Below, one piece after another: positions 7,396 to 16,202 of a stretch of 64,000 nt of DNA. Each line of letters starts with the position of its first letter. Positions within the stretch are counted from its first letter, which is position 1. Both the position numbers and the translations under genes were made by a program. Location of the stretch: the NCBI RefSeq assembly GCF_016909185.1, contig NZ_JAFBFH010000008.1, positions 88,328 through 152,327 on the forward strand, written 5' to 3'. The notes below the pieces were generated by a model that worked only from the letters and a program-made list of their open reading frames with translations, ran no database searches and was not told where the DNA came from. The DNA comes from Siminovitchia thermophila (GTDB lineage: Bacteria; Bacillota; Bacilli; Bacillales; Bacillaceae_C).

Positions 7396-8880
7396 TTGAA
7401 TCATCATATAAAAACAAGTACATCTTTACATATGGAAGCCCCTCTTTATGAAATGCTTTGTTTATATGAGGAACAGAACCGCACTTCATTACATGTACCA
7501 GGTCATAAGGATGGACGCGTCTTTGACGAAAATTCTTTAAAACATTTTTCCAATCTATTGTCTATCGATGCCACTGAATCAAAAGGGATTGATGATCTGC
7601 ATCATCCGTCAAATGCGATCAAAAAGGCGCAGCGTTTGGCTGCGGATGCGTTTGGAGCGGATCATACGTTCTTTCTTGTGGGAGGAAGTACGATAGGAAA
7701 CGTCGGAATAGCGCTCTCCTTATGTCAGCCGGGAAACAAAATTCTTGTTCAACGCAATATGCATAAATCTGTATTTCACGGTTTATTGTTGGCCGGGGCC
7801 GAGCCGATCTACATTGCTCCGGCAATGGAGTCCACCACAAAAGCAGCAATGGTGGCGGAACCATATTATATTGAACAGGCTTTAAAGAAATACCCTGATG
7901 TGAAAGGAGTGTGGATTACAAATCCAAATTATTATGGGATGAGTCAAGACCTTACCCAATTAGCGGCTATTTGTCATCAAGCCGGCGTACCATTCATTGT
8001 GGATGAAGCGCACGGCGCCCATTTTGGCCAAGCGGAAACAGTTCCGCCGTCCGCCCTCTCGAAAGGAGCCGATTTGGTCATACAGTCTACGCATAAAATG
8101 TTAACCTCCATGCATATGACCTCCATGCTCCATATGAAAGGCCAGCTCGTTTCCCGTGAACGGTTGGCACAAGTACTCGGTATGATTCAGTCCACAAGCC
8201 CTTCATATCCGTTGCTTGCTTCCTTGGATGTTGCAAGACGCCATTTAGTAGAGCGCGGCAGGGAACAGTTAAAAGAAACCGTACAGCGTTTGGAAGACCG
8301 CAGAAAAACTCTTTCTGAGAATCTCAAAATACTTTCCATATGGGGAGGAAGTCAGGAAGTATATGCCAGAGATCCTTTGAAGTGGATTGTCTCGTGTAAA
8401 AATGAACTTGTTTCCGGATATCAATTGCTGGACCTGTTTTATGAGCAAGGCGCAACCGCCGAAATGAGTGACCCACGCCATGTTGTTTTCTTGTTTTCGC
8501 TCCATGAAAAAGAAGGCGATATTGATAAAGTCGTATCCTCCATCAAAAAGGTTGATGAAACATTACAACATTGGTCTGAAAAAGCCAGACCGCCAAAAAA
8601 GGAATTGGTTTTTTTTGATCCAGAAGGCACTTTATATCAACCGAAGGTTTCCTTGCGGGACGCCTTTCATATGCCCCGCCGAAAAGCCGCTTTGGACGAG
8701 GCAGTCGGCTCCCTTTGCGGAGAAACAGTGCTTCCGTATCCTCCCGGCATCCCGCTCCTTACACCCGGAGAGGAAATCAACCAATCTCATATACAAACGA
8801 TTAGACACCTTTATGCGATGGGCGCATATTTTCAAAGCCCTTCCGACGATACGATGGAATCCATCTACATCATTGAATAG
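7396..8880 (+). CDS. yaaO: Orn/Lys/Arg decarboxylase family protein (YaaO-like)
   Basis: 494 residues from TTG 7396 behind AGAGGAGATGG. It belongs to the fold-type I PLP decarboxylases (arginine/lysine/ornithine group I, short Gram-positive form). Motifs: HVPGHKDGRVF near the N-terminus, FLVGGSTIGN (PLP phosphate binding), VDEAHGAHFG (Asp and His around the cofactor) and STHKMLTSMHMTSML with the Schiff-base Lys. The C-terminal domain has the usual LPYPPGIPLLTPGE. These enzymes remove the carboxyl of a basic amino acid to give a polyamine precursor in the cytoplasm. It seems to be a single-gene unit. The precise substrate is not decided by the sequence. Confidence 0.9.
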   Translation: MNHHIKTSTSLHMEAPLYEMLCLYEEQNRTSLHVPGHKDGRVFDENSLKHFSNLLSIDATESKGIDDLHHPSNAIKKAQRLAADAFGADHTFFLVGGSTIGNVGIALSLCQPGNKILVQRNMHKSVFHGLLLAGAEPIYIAPAMESTTKAAMVAEPYYIEQALKKYPDVKGVWITNPNYYGMSQDLTQLAAICHQAGVPFIVDEAHGAHFGQAETVPPSALSKGADLVIQSTHKMLTSMHMTSMLHMKGQLVSRERLAQVLGMIQSTSPSYPLLASLDVARRHLVERGREQLKETVQRLEDRRKTLSENLKILSIWGGSQEVYARDPLKWIVSCKNELVSGYQLLDLFYEQGATAEMSDPRHVVFLFSLHEKEGDIDKVVSSIKKVDETLQHWSEKARPPKKELVFFDPEGTLYQPKVSLRDAFHMPRRKAALDEAVGSLCGETVLPYPPGIPLLTPGEEINQSHIQTIRHLYAMGAYFQSPSDDTMESIYIIE

Positions 8881-8963
8881 CCATAAACCATTAAGGACCG
8901 CCCGCAAAGGATATATCTTTTAAAAGTAACATACAAATAAAGCTCACAACGTTTAAAAGCAGA

Positions 8964-9006
8964 GGGGGGTGTCCATAGGCCGAATAATCGACTTATTGAA
9001 CCCCCC
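8964..9006. repeat. Inverted repeat GGGGGGT / ACCCCCC
   Basis: Seven-base arms separated by about 29 bases, in the 293-base space between the decarboxylase and the kinase genes. There is no U-run. It might end transcripts from either side, or be fortuitous. Confidence 0.3.
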
Positions 9007-9173
9007 AGCATGTTTATCCAATTTTTACTCTTGATAGCCGTACAATAATCGCAATAAATGTATAAATAAATCCTATGAATCCAACATCTTATCTTTAAAA
9101 AGGTCGAGATATCTATATTTCTTTTAAAAGTTTGTATGTATTGTCATGATCATATTTTGAAACTACGCAAGAA

Positions 9174-11172
9174 TTAATTTGCCTGAAACTTAATAAAAAA
9201 CGTCGTCCCTTCAGACCCTGTCTCAATATCGATTGTTGCATTATGACGGGCAGCAATGGCATAGCACACACCGAGCCCCAAACCGGTGCCATTGTCTTTA
9301 GTTGTAAAAAAGGGTGTTCCCAGCTTTTCCATTACTTCAGGACTGATTCCCGCTCCTTGATCCTGCACGGCAAGAACGACATGGTTCCCTTCTTTATATG
9401 TTTTAATGGTCAGCACTTGCCCTTCGTTCATCGCTTCAAAGCCATTCCTGTAAAGATTCATTAATAATTGCCTAATTTCATTACGATTTAAGAGAAGTTG
9501 CGGAATATCTCCCGTCTCAACAGCAATTATTTGGCTTTGACTGGCCGCGTCGATTTTGATTAAGGGAACGATATCGTGAACAATGGTATTTAAATCAAGC
9601 ATCTGTAATTCAGATGTCCTTGTATTTCCGATTGAAAGGAATTCCGTAATAATCGCATTGGCACGATCGAGCTCTTCTATCATTAAATCCAAATAGCGTT
9701 TGTATTGGATAAATTTATTTTCCATTTTTAATAACTGTAAGAAACCCCGCACCGTCGTCATTGGATTTCTGATTTCATGGCTGATACCCGCTGCCATTTG
9801 TCCAATTAAATCCAAGCTGGATAACCTTCTGAGCTCTTTCTCGTATTTCTTCTTTTCCGTTATGTTCTTGAAAAGACAACAGATTCCGTCATCGTATGGA
9901 TAGGCTACGATTTCATGCCAAACATCTTCATAAACTGAACGCATTTCAAAATGGACAGGAATGTCTCCCCTCATCGCCCGATGAAATTCTTTATACATAG
10001 CCGTACCAACTGCCTTTGGAAAAATATCCCATATGCTCTTGCCCAATACTTCTGTCACAGTCTTGTTTTGGGGTAAAAATTGATGTTTATTGATATAAGT
10101 AAATTTCCACTCTTGATCCAAAGTGAAGAAACCATCTGTCATTCCATCAATGATGCTTGTCACTTTTTCATTAGCAGCAGCGAGTTCCTTTGTCCTTTCT
10201 TCCACCATATTCTCCAGTCTATCCACATACTGTACATTTGAAAGCGTAAGAGCGGTCGCATCCACAATAGACTGGGCCAGCGGGATTTGGACATCGGGGT
10301 AAACGTTGAAAGCGGCTATTACCCCCGCCACTTGCCCCATTGAAGCGAAAGGAATCAACAATATACTTTTCATATGGCACTGTCCTTTAAGCCTTTCATC
10401 TTCACGCACATCTTCAATAAACAGGATTTGTTTTGCTTTTACAACATCTTGAATCAACGTTGTCAGGCTCTGCCCCAATTCTAATTTATCACCCCATGTT
10501 TTTATGAGGGTAATGGTATGTTGGTCACATGGATCCAAGAGATAAGCCGCGAGTTGCCAAGTATGTAAAACCTTTCCCAAGTAGAAAAAACACGTATGCA
10601 AACTATCTTCAGATGATGTAGACATGCATAAATCGCGCAGCACTCCCTGCATGAGCCGCTCCTCGGCAATAAGCTCCCGGTGTTTAAATATACCGGCATT
10701 CCGAATGGCTACAGAAACCATATGCGCATACACTTCAACCCCTTGGATTTCGGGTTCCGATAGACACATAGGAGTTCTATCATTAAACAAAAAAATGAGG
10801 CCGAATAATTCATCCTCAAAGAAAATGGGTGAAGCTAATAATGATTTGATGTTAAACGCTTCCACATAATCCGAAACCAGATGGTGATCCATGGACATAT
10901 CTGGTATATATAAAGTTTGTTTTGTGTTCATGATTCGTTGAATCATAAGATCTTCTTCTGGATCAAAGATCATTGTTTCGAGCATTACGCCATAACCAGC
11001 CATTCTTTTGTATGTTCCATCTTCTTGACGTAAACCCAGCGGCATTACATTGAAGGATTTCTTCGGATATGGCCACAGCAACAAGTCGCAAAACTTCATT
11101 CTGTCCTAATGATGTAATGAGGGTTGCATTCTTTTCATGCTGTATGTATTCCATCTGTTTCCTTACCATCAT
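9174..11172 (-). CDS. GAF-GAF-PAS sensor histidine kinase, 5' end frameshifted
   Basis: The main frame (stop at 9174, open to 11099) encodes two GAF domains (about residues 20-140 and 160-295), a short coiled coil (MVEERTKELAAANEK), a PAS domain (SIIDGMTDGFFTLDQEWKFT onward), a HisKA domain with the phospho-acceptor in AAGISHEIRNPMTTVRGFLQ, and an HATPase_c domain with N-box NLYRNGFEAM, DQGAGI, FFTTKDNGTGLGLG. No membrane segment, so a cytosolic sensor. The proper N-terminus lies in another frame at 11172-11060: ATG 11172 (GGAG site), …GQNEVLRLVAVAISEEIL, which joins the main frame near NVMPLGLRQEDG. A one-base shift near 11060 therefore cuts the first GAF domain from its start. Either a sequencing error or a recent mutation. 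No response regulator is adjacent. Confidence 0.85.
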
Positions 11173-11403
11173 ACAAGGCTCCAATCATCAAATTGTTGTC
11201 ATAGACCTTTATGCCTATTATATAATACTTACAGCCTATTATTGCACTAAATGTAATACTTATAAACAAATTTTCCCCAAAAGAAGTGACACGAAAAAAA
11301 AGCCGCCTCAAAAGAACATGCAGCCAAACTCCACAATTATTTATCCAAAGCAATTTGAACTAATAACCGCGAGTAAAAGCCATACCCCTTTGGGCAACCT
11401 CTT

Positions 11404-12024
11404 TTATACCGTTTTGATTTTTTTAAACTCACTTACATCAAATAACTCATTTAATGCTTCCTGCGTTGCCATCCCGTTAACTGAAATAGTCCCGTCTTTT
11501 GAAATTCGAATTTCAATTTTATTGTCAATGCAGGAAAGGTCGCTTTCCAAGTGCTTATAGGCAGGTGATAAAAAGTGAAACCGCTGGTTAGAGGAGCCAA
11601 CCCAAGGTCGGCTTAAATCAAGCTTTTCTTTCACGAAAGGCCCATCTATCAATAAATCTGTACAGGCGAGCAGGCTTCGGGCTTTCGTTCTATGTTTCAG
11701 CTCCTCGTACAGATAACCGGAAAATGTCATCACTGTCAAGCCCGCATTCTTTACCATGCCAGCAAGCTTTCCAAGAGCTTCCGCTTGATCGAAAGGTTCG
11801 CCGCCAAGAAATGTGACACCCTCTATATCATTCTCTTCTTTGCTCTTTTCGATTTCCTTAAAAAGCTCCTCAACCGTGATCGTGCTTCCATTCTGTTTTG
11901 ACCATGTCCAAGGCACCCCGCAACCTTCACAGCGAATAGAGCAGCCTTGCACCCAAAGACAGAATCTTTTTCCAGGGCCTTCAACAGTTGTACAAGACAA
12001 GTAACGATGAATAACGAGTTTCAT
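11404..12024 (-). CDS. NrdG-like radical SAM (4Fe-4S) activating-enzyme family protein
   Basis: 206 residues; the ATG overlaps the previous stop (TAATG). The iron-sulfur motif is CSIRCEGC (CxxxCxxC) within GKRFCLWVQGCSIRCEGCGV, followed by VTFLGGEPFDQ, the GGE motif that binds the SAM amino group, and LIDGPFV near the middle. The size and the CLWVQGC start are those of activase-type radical SAM proteins (NrdG/PflA group). Such enzymes cleave SAM to a 5'-deoxyadenosyl radical and often place a glycyl radical on a partner. No ribonucleotide reductase or formate-lyase is near; instead it ends an operon with a Ycf46-like ATPase, DUF1257, DUF2997 and HhH proteins, one of which may be its partner. 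That last point is inference. Confidence 0.8.
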   Translation of the reverse strand: MKLVIHRYLSCTTVEGPGKRFCLWVQGCSIRCEGCGVPWTWSKQNGSTITVEELFKEIEKSKEENDIEGVTFLGGEPFDQAEALGKLAGMVKNAGLTVMTFSGYLYEELKHRTKARSLLACTDLLIDGPFVKEKLDLSRPWVGSSNQRFHFLSPAYKHLESDLSCIDNKIEIRISKDGTISVNGMATQEALNELFDVSEFKKIKTV

Positions 12025-12725
12025 TAGAAGTCAACAATTCTCCCCTCTGATTTTTCCAAGGAACTATTTTCCGTTTCTTCAGGAAAAACAAGGAAAGGTC
12101 TCATCTTTTCAGCCAAGTGCGGTTTAATGGCGAGGACTTCTACAAAATGGTCAAACGATGTAAAGCCGTTCGCCCTGCTTCTGGCCTCAACCACTTTTTT
12201 GGCGAACAAAGCGCCGATTCCCGGAACTCCTGCAATTTCATCTTCGGAAGCAGTATTAATATCAATCAGTTGAATCGTATCTTCCGGTTTTTCCTTAACT
12301 GTTTGTTGAACAGGCGCTACTGTGGACGGAGATTTAACAGTACCCCCATACTCCCGCGTTATCTGTTTCCTCAGCGATTGAATCTCCCGTTCTTTATGGC
12401 CGCTTGCCGTCTTGGCTTCAAGCCTTAACAAATACTCTGGTCTTATTTTAAATACATGGATGATCGAAACAGCCCATCCGACTATCAAAAAAACAGCCCC
12501 TGCATCTAACATCCAATGTTCTTCCGAAAAAATATTGTTAATAACCATCGTCGTGATAAATATCGATGAATATAGCAGAGCGGCAAAAAACCATTTTTTC
12601 TGTTTCACGCGAAAAGAAATATAATAAAAAGAAACATAATTAAAAAATCCGAATGTCAGGATGGCCCAAAGCATCCAGATTGAGTTTCTCAACTCCCACC
12701 CTTTTCCCTTGCTGGTGATCGCCAT
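12024..12725 (-). CDS. Membrane protein with C-terminal ComEA-type helix-hairpin-helix domain
   Basis: 233 residues, ATG behind GGAGGG. Three hydrophobic segments are visible in the first 95 residues (SIWMLWAILTFGFFNYVSFY, FFAALLYSSIFITTMVI, LDAGAVFLIVGWAVSIIHVF). A basic linker with a coiled stretch follows (KEREIQSLRKQITREYGG). The helix-hairpin-helix domain is INTASEDEIAGVPGIGALFA then KKVVEARSRANGFTSFDHF. HhH domains of this type usually bind DNA or proteins without sequence preference. The last residues are EGRIVDF, nearly the same ending as the AAA ATPase encoded at the start of this operon (GGRTIDF). It sits between the DUF2997 and radical SAM genes with almost no spacing. Confidence 0.75.
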   Translation of the reverse strand: MAITSKGKGWELRNSIWMLWAILTFGFFNYVSFYYISFRVKQKKWFFAALLYSSIFITTMVINNIFSEEHWMLDAGAVFLIVGWAVSIIHVFKIRPEYLLRLEAKTASGHKEREIQSLRKQITREYGGTVKSPSTVAPVQQTVKEKPEDTIQLIDINTASEDEIAGVPGIGALFAKKVVEARSRANGFTSFDHFVEVLAIKPHLAEKMRPFLVFPEETENSSLEKSEGRIVDF

Positions 12726-12728
12726 CGA

Positions 12729-12944
12729 CTAATCGCCCTCCTTTATAAACTGTTTATTTTGGCGAACAGACTGGATCTCTGTTTGATAGTATTCTTCTGT
12801 ATAGTTAGAGTCTATTGTTTCAGCATCCAGCAGTTGTTCAAGCATCTCTATATACTCCAAACAATCCTTTCCCTTGATGCCGATTGTCTCGGCAAAAACT
12901 TGGCCGTCCTCTGTAATTTTTATTTGTAATTTTTTATCCCTCAA
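12729..12944 (-). CDS. DUF2997-like small protein
   Basis: 71 residues, TTG start overlapping the previous stop codon, with an AGGTGAG site five bases upstream. The pattern LQIKITEDGQVFAETIGIKG followed by KDCLEYIEMLEQLLDAETID fits the DUF2997 family: a beta-strand start, DG, then ET.G.KG.xC and an amphipathic helix. The function is unknown. Family members are known from operons with DUF1257/Ycf35 and Ycf46-like ATPases in cyanobacteria and Firmicutes, matching this context. The single Cys in GKDC is the only residue that stands out as a possible functional site. Confidence 0.7.
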   Translation of the reverse strand: MRDKKLQIKITEDGQVFAETIGIKGKDCLEYIEMLEQLLDAETIDSNYTEEYYQTEIQSVRQNKQFIKEGD

Positions 12945-13402
12945 TTTTTCTCACCTGCCGACCACTCACTTACATTGAATGTTAATAAGATGGAACGATC
13001 TTTCTGAATTTCTTCCGATTCCAATTCCAACCCTTTTTCCTGGGCCTGTTGCAGCAGCTTCTGGTACGTCTCTTGCTGGATCAAATATTTATACTCTACG
13101 TGCAGGTTATCAATAAACTCCAATGCATGTTCCTTTTCTACACTTTCATCAAATACTGCTTCAAAAATTCCCTTGTCATTTTGTTGGAAAAAGATTTTAA
13201 TATCCCCTACTTCTGCCTGACAATTATCTTCATTAAGTTCATAAACGTTACAGCCATATTGTTCAATGGCTTTTTGCAGCAAATGCTGTCTCTTCATGAC
13301 TGTTTGGATGCTGTATGTATGGCCGCTTTTTTTCTCGATTAACGAGCCCGCAGCATGTGCCAGTGCAATTCCTACCGGGATCAGTACAAGTTCAATACTC
13401 AA
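12941..13402 (-). CDS. DUF1257 (Ycf35)-like protein with N-terminal hydrophobic segment
   Basis: 153 residues if the TTG at 13402 is used; an AAGGTGG site lies about ten bases upstream of it, and the longer TTG at 13423 precedes that site. The N-terminus SIELVLIPVGIALAHAAGSL looks like a membrane anchor. The remainder (LLQKAIEQYGCNVYEL, then GDIKIFFQQNDKGIFEAVFD, and YKYLIQQETYQKLLQQAQEK before a final DRSILLTFNVSEW) resembles DUF1257: an alpha/beta repeat ending in Y..L...Y..v...A...G and a terminal beta strand. Function unknown. It is translationally packed between the AAA ATPase and DUF2997 genes. Confidence 0.65.
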   Translation of the reverse strand: MSIELVLIPVGIALAHAAGSLIEKKSGHTYSIQTVMKRQHLLQKAIEQYGCNVYELNEDNCQAEVGDIKIFFQQNDKGIFEAVFDESVEKEHALEFIDNLHVEYKYLIQQETYQKLLQQAQEKGLELESEEIQKDRSILLTFNVSEWSAGEKN

Positions 13403-13428
13403 TGGGCATTTTCCACCTTTCAATCAGA

Positions 13429-15069
13429 TTAAAAGTCGATCGTCCTTCCGCCACGTGATGCCATGATATCACCGATGCCTGCGGCCTCATTACTTTCCGT
13501 GTATTCCTCTCGGTCTTCGCGCGGGGTTGCAGCTACAGCCCTGACATTGGCCCAGTCACGGATTCCCTTGATTTGTTCAGCCTGGGTCACTGACAGCGGG
13601 ATAAACTGTTTACATATCTTTTCAAAATCAGACAGTGTAACACTTCTTTCTTCGTAAAATGCTTCAAATAATCCATTTATGACTACCTGTTCAATTTCTG
13701 CCCCGACAAATCCTTCTGTCAATCCGGCAAGTTGATGTAAATTGTTATCATTTATTTGAAAGTCTCCGGTAACGTTCGGATCCTTTAATCTTTTCTGTAA
13801 ATGAACCTTGAAAATTTCGACCCGCTCTCGATGCGTCGGCAAATCGACAAAAAATATTTCATCAAATCGGCCTTTTCGCAGCAATTCCGTAGGCAGGCTC
13901 GAAATGTTATTGGCTGTCGCTATGACAAAAACCGGCTTCTCCTTTTCCTGCATCCACGTTAAAAAATGGCCAAAAATACGGCTGGCCGTACCGCCGTCGC
14001 CGGATGAATTTAAACCGCTGAATCCCTTTTCAATCTCATCAATCCATAAGATAGAAGGGGCAATGGCTTCAGCCGTTTGAACTGCTTTTCTCATATTCTC
14101 TTCACTGCTCCCGACAATCCCGCTGAAAATTTTTCCTATATCCAGTCGTAATAAAGGAAGCTGCCACATCGCGCTGATCGCTTTGCTGATTAAACTTTTC
14201 CCACATCCAGGCACACCTGTTATGAGCACACCTTTTGGAGCCGGCAGACCGTATTTTTGGGCAGACTCCAGCCACGACTTGTTTCTTTTTCGCAGCCAGC
14301 GCTTTAAATTTTCCAACCCCCCAATGTCATCCATATTCAAGTGGCTATTGACAAATTCAAGAATCTCCGTCTTTTTGATGATCTGTTCCTTTTCTTTTAA
14401 AATCACTTCTACATCATGAATAGATAGTTGTCCATCCTCTACCATTGCGCGTGCAAAAGCATTTTCCGCTTCAGACAACGTAAGTCCAAGTGCTGCCTTT
14501 ACAAGTTTTTCTTTTTCCTCTTCACTCAGATTAACTGCAATTCGTCCGGTTTGTTTATTAACCTCAATAAGATCGTCCAAAATTTGTTTGATCTCATGAA
14601 AAGTGGGCAAGTCAAAATCGACGATTGTAATATCTTTCTCAAGATCATGCGGAAGCCTTAGTACAGGAGAAAGAAATACAACATTTTTAGGATTTGGACT
14701 GCGTTTCAACTTCAAGCTGATATCCCTTAATTTACGGATAATTTGATGGTCTGGAGTGCGTCCTTCGTCCCCAAAATAAATATGAAAGTCATGCAGGACA
14801 AAAATAGCAGGCTCTTGATAATTCTCAATAAGTTCCAAAGCTTTAAGCGCAGATTTTGTATCTCCTTTTCCGTTAGCCTCTCCTTCAATCCCGGTCGTAA
14901 TTTTCCATGTGATGACTTTTCTTTCTGTTTTAATTAATGCCTGATTGGAAGCAATCGATTCTATGAGTGAAAGCACTCTGTCCTCTTCCCATGTAGCTAT
15001 ATAAAGGAAAGGAAAACGTGCTTTAAACAGATTGGCCATTAGCTTTTCCCGATCAAACTTTTTCTCCAT
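13429..15069 (-). CDS. Ycf46-like AAA ATPase
   Basis: 546 residues; GGGGGATGG site before ATG 15069. The N-terminal 250 residues are a diverged, probably inactive P-loop-like domain (RFPFLYIATWEEDRVLSLIE, IFVLHDFHIYFG). The C-terminal half is a full AAA domain: Walker A GVPGCGKS, Walker B ILWIDEIEK, sensor-1 ATANN, and arginine-finger region RKGRFDEIFFVDLP. This two-part plan and the sequence DIGGLENLKRWLRKR are those of Ycf46-like proteins of plastids, cyanobacteria and Firmicutes. It probably remodels a protein substrate in the cytoplasm. It leads a five-gene operon. The extreme C-terminus RGGRTIDF sits after a flexible tail and recurs in the HhH protein. Confidence 0.85.
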   Translation of the reverse strand: MEKKFDREKLMANLFKARFPFLYIATWEEDRVLSLIESIASNQALIKTERKVITWKITTGIEGEANGKGDTKSALKALELIENYQEPAIFVLHDFHIYFGDEGRTPDHQIIRKLRDISLKLKRSPNPKNVVFLSPVLRLPHDLEKDITIVDFDLPTFHEIKQILDDLIEVNKQTGRIAVNLSEEEKEKLVKAALGLTLSEAENAFARAMVEDGQLSIHDVEVILKEKEQIIKKTEILEFVNSHLNMDDIGGLENLKRWLRKRNKSWLESAQKYGLPAPKGVLITGVPGCGKSLISKAISAMWQLPLLRLDIGKIFSGIVGSSEENMRKAVQTAEAIAPSILWIDEIEKGFSGLNSSGDGGTASRIFGHFLTWMQEKEKPVFVIATANNISSLPTELLRKGRFDEIFFVDLPTHRERVEIFKVHLQKRLKDPNVTGDFQINDNNLHQLAGLTEGFVGAEIEQVVINGLFEAFYEERSVTLSDFEKICKQFIPLSVTQAEQIKGIRDWANVRAVAATPREDREEYTESNEAAGIGDIMASRGGRTIDF

Positions 15070-15110
15070 TTTTCCATCCCCCTGTAAATTCTTACAAACT
15101 ATTAAATTCT

Positions 15111-15139
15111 ATTATATTAAAACATTGGAGCTGTGACTA
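15111..15139 (-). promoter_or_regulatory. Promoter of the AAA/DUF1257/DUF2997/HhH/radical-SAM operon
   Basis: On the minus strand TAGTCA (15139-15134) and TATAAT (15116-15111) are 17 bases apart, about 40 bases upstream of the first start codon. This suggests ordinary sigma-A expression rather than sporulation control. Confidence 0.5.
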
Positions 15140-15483
15140 TGTGTGCAGATAAATTGTTTTGGGCATAAGAGGGTGATCCTCCTTTATTGTTAAAATAGCT
15201 GACTTGCAGCTATGGGTACTTATGGCAGCGGAACCAATCATGGCAGAAGCATGCAGAGCCCCGATTCACGAACATTAATCTTCAGAAACCGGAACATTAT
15301 CTATACAGCACTCGGCTTCACATCAATGAGGGGCACTTCTCGATTTCTCTCATGTCATTCCATTCATTATGCTATAATTTTAAGTGTAAAGTTTGAAAAA
15401 ATGACGGGCCCCTACCTTAAGGTCATGTCCTAACTCCCGAACCCACACTAAAAAGAAAGCTCGAATATTTTGATATCGTAAAA
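15140..15483. other. Intergenic region without recognised gene
   Basis: About 340 bases. I see no frame with a convincing start, ribosome site and codon pattern. Confidence 0.4.
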
Positions 15484-15793
15484 GGATGCATGGTTATCTA
15501 TTCTCTATTGGGGCTGTATCATTGCCTGCTTTAGTCCGCTTTTCATTGGAAAAGACCTTGAAACACTTTTGTTCACCATACCTTTTGCAACCCTGTTCAT
15601 ATCTACTGGATATAAAATACATAACGAACCATTCAACAAGGACCGATTAAAGAAAATCCCAATCAAAGACATCAAAAAAACGACACTAGAAAAAAATCCA
15701 TTCGCATCTTTGGCACATTCAATAGACAGGTTCGAAATCATATACGACGATTCTAACTTTAAAGTGGCACTTGTTTCACCAAAGGATAAATAA
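15484..15793 (+). pseudogene. Fragment of small bacterial PH-domain membrane protein
   Basis: An open stretch without a start codon (a stop lies directly upstream) reads KDAWLSILYWGCIIACFSPL, FIGKDLETLLFTIPFATLFI, STGYKIHNE, KIPIKDIKKTTLEKNPFASL and SIDRFEIIYDDSNFKVALVS, ending PKDK. This matches the shape of small Bacillus proteins with two N-terminal helices and a bacterial PH-like domain, but the first helix start and the C-terminal end are missing, and part of the second helix appears deleted. A decayed gene; function unknown. Confidence 0.5.
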
Positions 15794-16202
15794 GCATATG
15801 TCTCTATGTTAAAGAACCACTCCATTTGAAGTTGACCGCCATTTAGACCCATAAACACTTAGCCATTTAGCAGGTATATCCTTTATGTAAAACGATAGCA
15901 TGTTGATTATATTTTTGTCTCTTTAAAGCTTGACATGTTCCGATTTTCCCCTTTCATTTTTTGTAATGATCCTTTTCGTAACACCCGTGAAAAAAAGAGG
16001 TTCCTGTCATTAGGCAGAATCGTTTTCAGATTTTCTATTGTTGCATATGAAAAAGATTGTATGTGAGTCGATATCATTTCGTTGTTGACGCACTTGCTTA
16101 TTTTTCGCTCCATATGCATGTGGCAGAAACAGACGCAAAACTGATTTTTCCAAGGATCAGATTCGACATTTGGCGAATATGAAAATAAAAGAAGGTGAAG
16201 GT
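15794..16202. other. Intergenic region without recognised gene
   Basis: About 400 bases. A minus-strand frame at 15907-16224 lacks a ribosome site and family resemblance, so it is not called. Confidence 0.4.

Noticed and set aside
13402..13423. Upstream TTG start for the DUF1257-like gene
   Set aside because: It precedes the AAGGTGG site, which would then lie inside the gene.
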